From: Leptobrachium leishanense | Taxonomy: Eukaryota; Chordata; Amphibia; Anura; Megophryidae | Reading direction: 5' to 3' | DNA: 64,000 bases | Assembly: GCA_009667805.1 (NCBI GenBank) | Contig: CM019063.1 | Location: 357,898,113-357,962,112, forward strand | Part shown: piece by piece, positions 11,073 through 21,235 of the stretch | How the letters are laid out: each line of letters opens with the position of its first letter | How positions within the stretch are numbered: position 1 is the first letter of the stretch | The notes under the pieces: model-generated | Told to the model about the DNA's origin: nothing | The model's input: the letters and a program-made list of their open reading frames with translations, nothing else | The model's database searches: none | Position numbers and translations under genes: made by a program

Positions 11073-11777
11073 GATGTCTGTAGAGTCATTTTCGACAAAA
11101 TAGTGTGTCATGGTCTGAGTCAATTCTTCCACAACTTCTGGCCGGGATAAAAGAGATTAATTTAGTCGCCACGGGGCACATCCCCGAGCAGCCGAGTCAC
11201 CCGATAGGGTCAAGGTAATAGGGGCATGGTCTGACCATGAGATAGAGCCCAAGTCGCAACTGGCTACATTCAATAACGAATCACGTTTGAGGAAAAAGTG
11301 GTCTATTCTAGAATACGTCTTATGTGCCCCCAGAGTAAAAGGAGTAGTCAACCTCAGTCGGATGGAAAATGCACCATGTATCAAACAGTTGGAATTCTGC
11401 CAAAAGGGCGGTAAATCTCTGCACCGGAGCCCGCTGAGATCGAGTCGGGTGAAGTGGCAAGTCCAATGACTGGTTAAAATCGCCACATAACACAAGTCTG
11501 CCCACACTAACCCGCATTAATTTCAAAAGAGCATTTTTGAAAAAGGTCAATTGATCCACATTAGGACAGTAAAAGTTCACGATCGTATAAGTGCTGTGTT
11601 CAATGTCGCAAACCAGGAACAGAAAACGGCTATGCGGATCAATTATCGATCTATGTAAAGTGAAAGAAACATTGCGGTGTATTAGGATAGAGACTACTCT
11701 CGCTTTAACCGGAGCGGCCGTATGGAAGTGGTGGGGATAGTTAGGGAAATTGTACAGATAAGGAGGTTTACCTAGAA
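11073..11777 (-). pseudogene. L1 ORF2 endonuclease domain, N-terminus replaced by a hAT element
   Basis: Minus-strand frames encode the C-terminal two thirds of an apurinic-like endonuclease: RVVSILIHRNVSF, TIVNFYCPN, RLVLCGDFNQSL (catalytic Asp/Asn), YSRIDHFFL and ISWSDHAPITL (catalytic Asp/His). These motifs nick target DNA to prime reverse transcription. A frameshift lies between 11320 and 11507 and a TAA follows APWRLN. The N-terminal NxxG and QETH motifs are missing because the hAT terminus starts at 11778. Confidence 0.85.
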
Positions 11778-13126
11778 CTAGGGATGAGCCGAACACCCCT
11801 ATGTTCGGTTCGCATTCGAACTCGAACAATTTCAAAAGTTCGAGTTCGAACACGAACCGAACTCCATGCAAGTCAATGGGACTCAAAAGTTTGATTTTTA
11901 GAGTGCTCTGCAAGAGGGCATGTATGCAAGATATTTGCCATAAAAGGTGTATGGGGGTCCGGGTAGTGCCCTGGGGGACAGGAAACGAGGAAAAAAGTTT
12001 TAACAAAAAGTTTTTAAAGGAACAGTGAGTTTTCCATGAAGTAAGGGCTAAAAATAAAAATGAAAAATTCCTTCAAATATCGTGCCTAGGAGGTCCCCAT
12101 AACCTGCCCGTGAAGTGGCGGATTTGTAGGATGTATAGAAACATTTAAAAACAAAATAATAACGTTTCAAATGACGGTAAACGGTTTTCCTTTAATCTAT
12201 TCATAAACAACTGCTTGGGGCGGCAGTCTGTATTAAAAGAGGAGACCTTTTAGGACACGCAGAACAAGTTTAGTGATTTTTTGGCTAAATTATTGTGAAA
12301 CTTATGCAGGCTTTGGATGAAAGTAACAATAGGTGCTTTAAGATTGGGCCTTTAGTGTCGGCAACAGTGCCGTCACACCGTAACCCCTCTGTGGTATTGT
12401 TGTGGAAGAGTGCAGGGTTGGACCCTGCGGTCCAATATTAAAATTATATGAATCTGGTACAGGCGTCAGTGCACCCAACTCATGGTGTCACCCCCCCCCC
12501 GAGTTTTACGTTTATTTTTTTAATTACTCTTACTCATAAAGCAGTACTTCCATATAATACTGAATGCTCATAATACACGGCGCACATTACTGTGAGGTTT
12601 TAAAAAATCTAGAAATAAAGAGACTCTTTACTACAGAATATAATAATAATAACCCCTCTGTGGTATTGTGGAAAAGTGCAGGGTTGGACCCTGCGGTCCA
12701 AAAAATTAAAATGATATAAGTCTGGTAATATAGGCGTCAGTGTCAGTGCAGCCAAATATTGTGCCTTTGGTGGCAGCAAGTGCCTTCACACCGTAACCCT
12801 TTTGTGGTATTGTGGAAGAGTGCAGTGGTGGAGGTTTTGTGAATGCAGAAGAGATCCCCGATCTATTCCGTTACGTCAGCATCAGGGGATTGATGGCTGC
12901 TGATCGAGGACTGATTCATTTTTATAAATGTCAGCCAGTCTACAGAGTCGGTGGACAGACGCACTCTTTTGTCTGTGACAAAACCTCCAGGGGCACTGAA
13001 CGTCCTTTCAAAAAGCACGCTGGATGAAGGACAACCTAGTAGCTGCATAGCATATTGGCTAAATTCTTGCCGGTGATCCAATCTCAACACCCAGTAAGCC
13101 AGTGGATCATCTACTGGAAAGGTATC
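11778..13126 (-). mobile_element. hAT-superfamily transposon, 3' part
   Basis: The boundary TAGGGATGAGCCGAACAC, followed by mirrored GTTCGAGTTCGAACACGAAC motifs, is a typical hAT-type terminus. The C-terminal dimerisation region of a hAT transposase lies inward at 12830-13126. The middle (12100-12830) is non-coding and contains three related copies of GTAACCCCTCTGTGGTATTG...GGACCCTGCGGTCC (about 12376, 12650, 12795). The element is cut at 13126 by a chromovirus LTR. Its other half is not found in the window. Confidence 0.75.
12830..13126 (-). pseudogene. hAT transposase C-terminal dimerisation domain
   Basis: On the minus strand the frame reads DDPLAYW, then FSQYAMQLLGCPSSSVLFER, TFSAPGGFVTDKRVRLS and a WLTFIKMN helix. 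This is the hAT C-terminal signature (S..(S/V)ER.FS..G....(K/D)R..L). It would pair transposase monomers. The frame is cut upstream by the chromovirus LTR in the middle of the domain and has no catalytic part here. Confidence 0.85.
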
Positions 13127-13561
13127 TGTAAGGATATAGAGTCACCCAGCACGCAGACAAAACCCAGAAAGGCAAGAAAAAACCCTAAACTGAGAAGCTG
13201 GTCCTTAGAATGGCCAGGTACTAATCTAAAATACATAGAAGTACAGATCAGGGACAGGAGAGATATCGTAGTAATAACAAGCCAGAGGTCGGTACACGAG
13301 ATAAACATAAGCCAAGGGATAATCACAGAAAACACAGTCAAATATACAAGCCAGAAGTCAAACCAGAAAACCAATATGCAGAAGCTAAAGACACGCGCTG
13401 AGGGCTAGAATAAACCATGTCCGGGCTCAGAGCACAGTCAGTGACTGATATTTAAAGGCCTAGATCCCTGACCAGGTGCGGCATTCCAAGTGGCCTGATT
13501 CAGAGACTGGCGCCCTCTCTGTTGGGAAGGCCGCACTGCAGGAGCAGCAGCAGGCATGACA
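13127..13561 (-). repeat. Chromovirus 3' LTR (435 bp)
   Basis: On the minus strand it begins TGTCATGCCTGCTGCTGCTC and ends ATATCCTTACA. A purine-rich GGACGGGGGGTAC primer tract lies just before its start (13562 onward). The 5 bases after its end are GTATC (13122-13126, + strand); the matching duplication cannot be checked because the 5' LTR is missing. Confidence 0.85.
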
Positions 13562-15943
13562 GTACCCCCCGTCCATGAGCGCCCTCCGGGCGCCGAGATC
13601 CCGGGCAGTGGGATGAGAGCGGTGAAAGGCACGGACCAGACGGGGGGCATGGAGATCAGAAATCGGAACCCATGAGCGTTCCTCCGGGCCATACCCTCTC
13701 CAGTGCACCAAATATTGAAGACCACCAGGGGAATGACGGGAATCAACAATGGACTGAACCTCAAATTCTTCTTGTCCCTGGACCAGTACAGGATGAGGTC
13801 GAGGAATGACAGTGGTGAACCGATTGCACAGAAGGGGCTTCAACAAGGAGGTGGGAAAGGTATTCAGTATACGGAGGGTACGAGGTAGGTCCAGCGCATA
13901 CCTGACTTCGTTGATAAGTCTTAGGACCTTGAATGGACCAATATAACGCGGAGCAAATTTCATCTATGGCACACGTAACTTAATGTTACGGGTAGACAAC
14001 CAGACTCTCTGGCCTGGAACATAGGAAGGACCCATCCGCCTATGCCTATCTGCATAGGTCTTCTGTTGGACTGCAGCGTGACAGAGGTTGGAACGTACCA
14101 AAGTCCACACTTTATGAAGAGACTGAACATAGGAGTCCAAGTCAGGAAGACCAGTGTCAGCACTAGGGATGGCAAAAAGGTAGGCTGGAAACCATGGGCA
14201 ACATAAAACGGGGAGTGACCAGACGAGGCATTAACATTACTGTTCAGAGCAAATTCAGCCCAAGGAAGTAAAGATACCCAATCATCCTGCCCTTGAGAAG
14301 AGAAGCTACGAATGTAGTTCTCACTAGACTGATTAGCACGTTCGGCAGCTCCATTGGACTGTGGGTGATAAGCAGAAGAAAATGATACTTTAATGCCCAA
14401 CTGTGAACAGAAATTTCTCCAAAATCTAGAAATGAACTGGGGACCCCGATCAGAGACAATTTCATGAGGCAAACCATGCAATCTGAATACCTCTTTGGCA
14501 AATATGTTGGCTAGACCTTTAGATGTTGGCAATTTCTTGAGAGGAACCAGATGAACCATTTTAGTAAAGCGATCAACAATGGTCAAAATCACTGTATGCC
14601 CTTCAGAAGGTGGCAAATCTACTATGAAATCCATAGAAATATGTGACCACGGTTTGTCAGGGATGGCTAGTGGTTGCAATAGCCCTGCAGGACATTGAGT
14701 AGAGGCTTTGGATTGTGCACATACCACACATGCCTGTACATATTCCCTCACATCCTTGGCAATGTCTGGCCACCAGTACATCGGTGTAAGGGCTGACAAT
14801 GTCCTTTTTATACCAGGATGACCGGCTGGCCTGGAGGCATGATAACATGAGAGTAGTTCCTTTCTTTCTGCGTCAGGAACAAACAACTTGTCAGAAGGAG
14901 TCTCAGGGGGAGCTGTACTTTGCATAGCTTGGATACGAGTAAGGAGTGTAGAAGTAAGGGTGAGATGAGTAGCTGCCACTACTCTCTCCAGAGGAACAAT
15001 CGACTCAACTGGTCTATCTTGCTGTTCTGTGACCTCAAACTGCCTGGAAAGCGCGTCTGCCTTAGCATTTCTGTTACCGGGCCTATAGGTGATTATGTAA
15101 TTGAAGTGAGTCAAAAACATAGACCACCGGGCTTGACGGGATGACAGTCTTTTGGCATCGGCAATAAAGGTCAGGTTTTTATGGTCAGTCAGAATCATAG
15201 TGGGAGTAGGAGCTCCTTCAAGTAGGTGTCTCCACTCCTTCAAAGCAGAAATGATAGCCAGGAGTTCTCGGTTACCGATATCATAGTTCCTTTCAGCACT
15301 AGATAATTTCTTGGAAAAGAAGCCACAAGGCTTGAGTGGTTGGTCAGGGGATTCTCTTTGGGAGAGAACAGCTCCTACTCCTGTCTCAGAGGCATCAACC
15401 TCTAGGATGAAAGGCTTCCTTGGATCAGGGTGGACAAGTATAGGGGCCGTAGAAAAAAGCCTCTTTAAGAGTCTCAAAGGCTTTAACGGCTTCAGGGGAC
15501 CAAATACGGGTATTAGCTCCCTTCTTGGTCATATTGGTAATGGGTGCCAGTATTGTGGAGAAATTGAGTATGAATCTGCGGTAATAGTTGGCGAACCCTA
15601 TGAATCTCTGAATAGCTTTTAGCCCTATAGGACATTGCCAGTCAGTAACAGCAGTAAGTTTAGCCGGGTCCATGGAAAATCCTTCTTGGAAATGACATAA
15701 CCTAGAAATGCTAACTTAGGTTGGTCAAAGAGACACTTCTCCAATTTACAGTAAAGGCCATTGTTCAACAACGTCTGAAGAACCTTTTTACCTGCAAGTG
15801 GTGAGTAGCGAGATCAGGTGAGTAAATAAGTATATCATCCAAATACACGATGACACAGTCGTGTATGAAATCACGCAAAACATCATTTATAAAATCCTGG
15901 AACACAGCTGGAGCGTTACATAGCCCAAAGGGCATCACAAGGT
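13562..15943 (-). pseudogene. Gypsy pol: RT end, RNase H, integrase and chromodomain
   Basis: From the LINE insertion point the minus strand encodes the end of RT (MPFGLCNAPAVFQ, then a YLDD-type box in a broken frame near 15840), the RT-RNase H connection (IQRFIGFANYYRRFI) and RNase H (EVDASETGVGAVLSQR, GNRELLAI, TDHKNLTF). Integrase follows with an HHCC zinc finger (GHPGIKRTL...CVVCAQSK), SMDFIVDLP, VSDRGPQFISRFW and QSNGAAERANQ (the D,D35E triad). The chromodomain is EFEVQSIVDSRHS...YLVHWRGYGPEERSW. Chromodomains can direct integration to heterochromatin. Breaks near 15480, 15680 and 13965 inactivate it. Confidence 0.88.
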
Positions 15944-16130
15944 GCTTTGTGTTTGTTGATTGCTGGAGGGAGGAGCCTGGATCTTTCTGGAACTCTGCTG
16001 CCTGGGAGGAGGTTGTCTGAGGCCTCTGCTCCCTGTACCCTGCCTGAGCCTCCCCTGGCTGGGGGAAGGCTGGGGCTGACCCTGCCTGGATTTTTACCTT
16101 CTTGCCTTCCCTGTTTCCCCCTCTGCTACC

Positions 16131-19100
16131 ATGGCTTCCAGTGCGGGAACCCCTGATGTTCCTACTTTGCCGCCGAATTGGAAGGACATCCTGAACCAGT
16201 TAAGTACCTCTGTGGTCTTTTCTACCAGCCTCACGACCCCCCCTGGTTCGTGGCCGGAAATTGAGCGTGTTCGCCGGCTTGCCCAGGCCCAGTTAGAAGA
16301 TGTGCAGGCTTTGGCTCTCGGCTTGGAGGCCAGGCTGCGCCACTGTAAATCCGCCAGGGGCAAGCCCCACGGATCGTCAAAGGAGGACGTGAGGACCCTG
16401 TCTGGGGCTCTGCTTACATGCCAGCAGATGGTCCACACTGGGCGCCTATATTTAGAAGACCTCCCGATGCGGGACCACAGTAGCGCTGGCACCCCGGCCT
16501 CAAGTGCCCTTACCGCGGCAGACTCTGACGCCAGCACATCTGGGTTGTCGACTGCCGGGTCTGTGAAGACGAGGCCGGGGCCAGGAACTGCAAGATCCAG
16601 TACGGCGCCAGTGGGTCCCTCGTACGCAGCGGTGACTGCGGGGAAGGTGGACCCTCGGTGCCCACGTAGTATGAGGACTCACCTAAACAACTTGCAGTCC
16701 CGATACGATGCTGCGGAAGCCCAGCTGCACGCCATAAAGAAGGAACTTCGGGAGCAGAGGGTGGCGAGGAACAAGGTGGGCACTGCGAAGAGGGTCCCCA
16801 TCCGTGCCAGGATCCAAGAACTGACAACAGAAGAAGAACAATTACAGGATTACCTATTGGCGACTGCCGAGGATTTAGATTCACTAAAAGCACATCTCCT
16901 GCAGTCCATTAAACGTCAAAATGACACAGTGCAAGCTGCGTCCCCGCGGCCTTCCGCCTCCCTGGGTGCAGCGCCATCGACCCCCCCCCAGGCCCTGCAG
17001 GACAGCATGGCCGGAGCAGAGGATGTCATGGAGACGGATTCCCAGAGTATCTCTGACCCCCCCATACCAGATTCCCCCATGGCTAAACCCCAGAAGATTG
17101 ATCCAGGTGCTACTACACCGAGGCGCAGTACACCTACCGCACCATCTGAAGACTGGACTGCTGCAGGAGATCAACAGGCCTGGATCCTGAAAGTCCCACA
17201 GGAGCCCCGCGGTAACATCACCAGGGATCTATTTTTTGCTGAATCGGAGTGCCCAGATGATACCAGCAAACAGCGTAAGCGCAGAAAACGAAAATCGCGA
17301 GATTCCAGGCATCCTCCAGACCACGAGACAGATGGGGACTCCTCAGCTTCCGCTTCCGGGTTGGAGGCTGTGCGCGTCTGCAGAGGGAGAGCCGCTGCGC
17401 CTGGAGGAGGACATGCTTCAGCTGGCTCCACGCTTCAGGGCTCGGATGCCCTAACGATCGAAGGTGCCAGGACAGCATGCGGTGGACACACGGCGGACCC
17501 GGTGAGTGCTTTGCCACACTTGATTGCCGTGCCCAGAGAGGAGGTGCTTGGACAGGCGGCCGCCCAGACTGCCGGGGGGTCCTCCGCTGAGCGTGCATGT
17601 GTGGCCAGTGCTGTAACAGGGAGCGAGCTGGTCTCCGAGCTTGCGGGGGCGGCTGCTTCCCATGCTGGGGGCTCACCAGTGACTGCCCATGATTCCGGTG
17701 CGGGAGGTCCCTCCACCAACCCCAGACATACAAACAAGGCTGCTATGGTCCCAGGAGCTACTACGGCATCCGGACCCTCGGAAGGGGCGCCTGGCCCATG
17801 CGATGCCCCAGTGGCCCCTATGCCTCCCTCGAGGGCGAGCAGACCACCTGATCCCACCAGAGATGCAAGTAACCAAGAGGTGGCTCTCACTGATGGCAAG
17901 TCCCCTGCTGGTCCAGACCACTCGGCCATCGCTGGAGCGGGGGTCCCACTGCCCACATGCCCTGCAGAGGTGGACGCTCCCCATGCAGGAGGACCCTTTG
18001 ATGACACAGCTGCAGAGAACTCTCCTCTAGACCCTGTAGCTGTGGAGGCTCCCACCCACCAACCCGAACAGAGGGAGCAGGCAGGCATGGATCTCGAATC
18101 ACCTGGGGACTCAGGTATGACGGCTGGCAAGGTAGGACCCACGGGGGTCATGCTAGGGAGGCTTAATGTAAATAGCAATGCAAATGTGGCACATGTTACA
18201 GTTTCAACTGTTGTGGTTAAGGGGAAGGGGGCTATTGAGCAAGGTACGGCTGAGGTGGCCTCCGAGCCACACACGCTTGAAGTACCTGGGGAGAGGGGTG
18301 GGTTGGCTGCTACTAGGGAAGATGCTGAATTTGTTTCTGTTGTGGGTGGGGGGGTTGCCCCTGGGTCCCTAAGGCCCATCACCGGTTGGCCACCTACCGC
18401 CGTTCCTGCACCTCCAGGTGCCAGGTCTGTTGCCTCGGACGGGTCCGCTGAGACCATGATTGTCACTACCTCGGCACAGCCTGTTGCCCCCTCTGGTACC
18501 CCTGCCGTTGTCCCCTCTGGTACCCCCGCTGTTGCCCCCTCTGTTGCCCTTGGGTCCTCTGGGACCACTGTTTCCCATAGTATAAATGTAGTGGGACCTG
18601 TTGCCCCTGGGGCCTCTGGGCCTGGCATTGCCGCTCAGACCGGCGGTGCGGGGTCTGGCGCCCCTGGGGCTGCAGGAACCAATATTGCTGCTGTGAACAA
18701 CCTCTCGGTGGTTTCTGGGCCCCATGTTCCTAGGCCCATGGTTGCAAATATTGTGACATCAGACAGAGCTGATAGTTCTGGACCAACTACAAGGTCTGCT
18801 GTTGCTTCAAACAATTCTAAGGTTACCAAAGGGACCGCCGTTGTCCCACGCCCACTGGTGTGGAAGTGTTGCTTCCAGGCCCACTGGTGTGGGAAGTGTT
18901 GCTTCCTGCACCCTCTGGTGTTGGGGGAAGTGTTTCTTCCTGCACCCACTGGTGTGGGAAGTGTTGCTTCCAGGCCCACTGGTGTGGGAAGTGTTGCTTC
19001 CAGGCCCACTGGTGTGGGAAGTGTTGCTTCCAGGCCCACTGGTGTGGGAAGTGTTGCTTCCAGGCCCACTGGTGTGGGAAGTGTTGCTTCCGGGCCCACT

Positions 19101-20522
19101 GGTGTGGGAAGTGTTGCTTCCAGGCCCACTGGTGTGGGAAGTGTTGCTTCCAGGCCCACTGGTGTGGGAAGTGTTGCTTCCAGGCCCACTGGTGTGGGAA
19201 GTGTTTCTCCCGCACCCTCTGGTGTGGGAAGTGTTGCTCCCGCACCCTCTGGTGTGGGAAGTGTTGTTCCCCAGCCCACTGCTGTGGGTACCTTTGCTCC
19301 TGAGTCCCGTGGAACCATTGCTGCCTTGACACCTGCAGGTGAGGGTGATGCCACCCCTGGGTCCGCTGCACCCACCGTTGAGGACATGAACGATTTCGAC
19401 TCCCAGGGCAGCGATGCATTGCTGGCGGAGGCGGCCGAGCAGGCGGAGGGTTTTCGTCCCGCAGCAGCCTTGCTGTCTGGGACGCCCTCAGTTCGTTCTG
19501 ACCCTCCGTCTCGGGCCCCTCCGCGGGCTGGTCCTTCGGGCATCTCTGGTCCTGGGAGGGCGCCCCCCCTGGCTGGTCCCACCGATAGTGGTGTCCCAGC
19601 TTCGTCGGCTGGCCCGTCTTCGGGGCCGGGGACCCTGGCCGGTGCATGGGCTCGGGGGCCGCCTCCCCGTGGCCGTCCGAACCGGCCGCCTACGGGACCT
19701 TTCTCGTCCCCAGTGCAAGGGGGTAGGAGGAGGAACGTGGTGCGGCTGGTGAAGGAGGACGAGGGGATGGTCCCGGAGCGCAGGTCGGTGGTCTCCTGGT
19801 TGAAGGAGATGGGGTTTGCCCCGGCTGACCTCTACGCCCTCATCCATCTCAGCGGCTCCAGGATGTTCGACGTTAGTTTTCTGACGTCGCAGCACCTGGA
19901 TCGCTTCTGGGCTGGGTGGGACGCGGTGAGGATGGTAAAGGACACTCACTGGGAGGGATTCACCGCGATCCCCGTGTCGCGGCAGGGGGTCAAACGGGTG
20001 ACCTTCCTCACCGCGAACGAATCCATCCCGATCGCGGACATCCTGGTGTGGGTCAGGAGGTTTGGGGAGGTGAAATCCTCCCCGCAGAAGATGTTAGACG
20101 AGGATGGGATCTGGACAGGCGGCTGGACGCTCGCCCTCCAGCTGCGCGAGATCCGGGAGGTCGTACAGCACCTGCCAACGTCCTTTTTCATAGGGGCTGA
20201 CAGGGTGTCATGCTTTTACGCAGGTCAGCCCCGAGCGTGTTTTAAGTGTGGTTCCCACACACATTTTAGTAGTGGATGTGCGGTTCTCCGCTGCACGCTC
20301 TGCGGTGATGTAGGCCACCTGAGGGACGGATGTGACCAGATTCGGTGCAACCTCTGTGGGGAGCTGGGGCACGCCTACCGCTCCTGCCCGTTCGCCGAGC
20401 ATAACCTGGAGGAGATCTGGCGGGACGAGCCGCAGGACATGCCTCCTCCGGGGGCAAGCAGGCAGTGCGGGAGGTGGGGCGGGGGGCGCACGACCCTCCT
20501 CAGGAGGCACTGCGCCGGCTAG
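16131..20522 (+). CDS. Tx1-type LINE ORF1 protein with triple zinc knuckle and decapeptide repeats
   Basis: The ATG lies in a good context (CTACCATGG). The frame is 1463 codons, very long for a LINE ORF1. The first 250 residues include a coiled-coil-like helical stretch (LQSRYDAAEAQLHAIKKELR, residues about 187-206). Residues about 400-1150 are low-complexity Ala/Gly/Pro/Ser/Val. A ten-residue repeat (GVGSVASRPT) occurs about ten times around residues 930-1040. Near the C-terminus three CCHC knuckles follow each other (CFKCGSHTHFSSGC, CTLCGDVGHLRDGC, CNLCGELGHAYRSC; about residues 1370-1421), a hallmark of Tx1/L1-Tx1 ORF1. These proteins bind the element RNA. The frame ends early after the knuckles, and related sequence continues in other frames to 21235. 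Confidence 0.88.
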   Translation: MASSAGTPDVPTLPPNWKDILNQLSTSVVFSTSLTTPPGSWPEIERVRRLAQAQLEDVQALALGLEARLRHCKSARGKPHGSSKEDVRTLSGALLTCQQMVHTGRLYLEDLPMRDHSSAGTPASSALTAADSDASTSGLSTAGSVKTRPGPGTARSSTAPVGPSYAAVTAGKVDPRCPRSMRTHLNNLQSRYDAAEAQLHAIKKELREQRVARNKVGTAKRVPIRARIQELTTEEEQLQDYLLATAEDLDSLKAHLLQSIKRQNDTVQAASPRPSASLGAAPSTPPQALQDSMAGAEDVMETDSQSISDPPIPDSPMAKPQKIDPGATTPRRSTPTAPSEDWTAAGDQQAWILKVPQEPRGNITRDLFFAESECPDDTSKQRKRRKRKSRDSRHPPDHETDGDSSASASGLEAVRVCRGRAAAPGGGHASAGSTLQGSDALTIEGARTACGGHTADPVSALPHLIAVPREEVLGQAAAQTAGGSSAERACVASAVTGSELVSELAGAAASHAGGSPVTAHDSGAGGPSTNPRHTNKAAMVPGATTASGPSEGAPGPCDAPVAPMPPSRASRPPDPTRDASNQEVALTDGKSPAGPDHSAIAGAGVPLPTCPAEVDAPHAGGPFDDTAAENSPLDPVAVEAPTHQPEQREQAGMDLESPGDSGMTAGKVGPTGVMLGRLNVNSNANVAHVTVSTVVVKGKGAIEQGTAEVASEPHTLEVPGERGGLAATREDAEFVSVVGGGVAPGSLRPITGWPPTAVPAPPGARSVASDGSAETMIVTTSAQPVAPSGTPAVVPSGTPAVAPSVALGSSGTTVSHSINVVGPVAPGASGPGIAAQTGGAGSGAPGAAGTNIAAVNNLSVVSGPHVPRPMVANIVTSDRADSSGPTTRSAVASNNSKVTKGTAVVPRPLVWKCCFQAHWCGKCCFLHPLVLGEVFLPAPTGVGSVASRPTGVGSVASRPTGVGSVASRPTGVGSVASRPTGVGSVASGPTGVGSVASRPTGVGSVASRPTGVGSVASRPTGVGSVSPAPSGVGSVAPAPSGVGSVVPQPTAVGTFAPESRGTIAALTPAGEGDATPGSAAPTVEDMNDFDSQGSDALLAEAAEQAEGFRPAAALLSGTPSVRSDPPSRAPPRAGPSGISGPGRAPPLAGPTDSGVPASSAGPSSGPGTLAGAWARGPPPRGRPNRPPTGPFSSPVQGGRRRNVVRLVKEDEGMVPERRSVVSWLKEMGFAPADLYALIHLSGSRMFDVSFLTSQHLDRFWAGWDAVRMVKDTHWEGFTAIPVSRQGVKRVTFLTANESIPIADILVWVRRFGEVKSSPQKMLDEDGIWTGGWTLALQLREIREVVQHLPTSFFIGADRVSCFYAGQPRACFKCGSHTHFSSGCAVLRCTLCGDVGHLRDGCDQIRCNLCGELGHAYRSCPFAEHNLEEIWRDEPQDMPPPGASRQCGRWGGGRTTLLRRHCAG
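18850..19300 (+). repeat. 30-bp in-frame minisatellite inside LINE ORF1
   Basis: The unit GTGTTGCTTCCAGGCCCACT plus GGTGTGGGAA (30 bp) is repeated about twelve to fourteen times, eight of them nearly identical. Its length is a multiple of three, so it adds the decapeptide GVGSVASRPT without breaking ORF1. Edge copies are diverged (CCTGCACCCTCTGG, CTCCCGCACC). Confidence 0.95.
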
Positions 20523-21235
20523 AAGGCCAAGCGATCCTGGACGCGCAGATACGGGGGCGGGATCCACTCCCGCTGACGGTCCCATCTCTCGACCCCCGGC
20601 TCACACCCCAGCTATCCGGCACCCCATCGCCGGACGGGGGGAAGGGGGAGGGGTGTTCCTGCGGCAGGAGCGACGCCCCGGGGTGGGAGGCCACAATCCG
20701 GTGGCAGGGGCCATCAGCAGCCCGAACCTGACGCTGATGGGTGGCAGGTGGTAGGGGGAAAGGGCAAAGGCCCTGCAAAGCGTACAGGAGATTCGGGGAC
20801 TACAAAGAAGGTGGTACAGGGGGAGACTGTGGTACAGGGGGAGACAGTGAAAGGGGTTTCCACACCCGCACCACCGACGTTCTCCTCCTCGGGGGTCAAT
20901 CCCCGGGCTGTGGCACCTCAACACCCCACAGCTGGGGGGACTGGTCCTCCCATTGTTGCGGAGGGATCCTCGAAGCCGCCTTCCACCGAAGGGCCGGTAA
21001 CGACGTCCAACCGCTTTTCCGCCCTGTCGGAGGATTCGTGGGCGGACTTGGTGGAAGCCGCGGAGCTCGAGGGTCCCGTCAGGTCTGGGGACGGGCCTTC
21101 CGAGGAGTACGAGGTGGTCCTCTTGGGGACGATGAGACGGTTCCCGCTGGTACGTCTGTCAAGAGGTACCCCTCTGAGGACGAAGGTGAGGATCGTAGGA
21201 AACGGGGGAAGCCTCTTCGTGCTAACCACCCATGA
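20523..21235 (+). pseudogene. Broken C-terminal part of LINE ORF1
   Basis: After the ORF1 stop, two other frames continue a plausible tail: an RRLEGQAILDAQIRG-like helix, then a segment containing SNRFSALSEDSWADL, a motif recurring at the end of Tx1-type ORF1, and finally a charged EDEGEDRRKRGKP ending. The last frame stops at TGA (21233-21235), overlapping the ORF2 ATG. I infer at least two or three indels between 20460 and 21150; the intact protein would have been near 1700 residues. Confidence 0.6.

Larger units (their letters stand above)
13127..15943 (-). mobile_element. Chromodomain Gypsy retrotransposon, 3' half (RT to 3' LTR)
   Basis: Minus-strand Gypsy sequence runs from the middle of reverse transcriptase (15943) to a 3' LTR ending at 13127. 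It is the same element as 25761-27204: the reading frame is interrupted precisely by a Tx1-type LINE flanked by the duplicated 10-mer ATCACAAGGT. Its 5' LTR is not present, because the 5' side is truncated at 27204/27205. It inserted into the hAT element at 13126. Confidence 0.9.

Noticed and set aside
17435..19647. Long minus-strand ORFs (up to about 400 codons)
   Set aside because: They are antisense shadows of the GC-rich, repeat-containing LINE ORF1 and have no domain.
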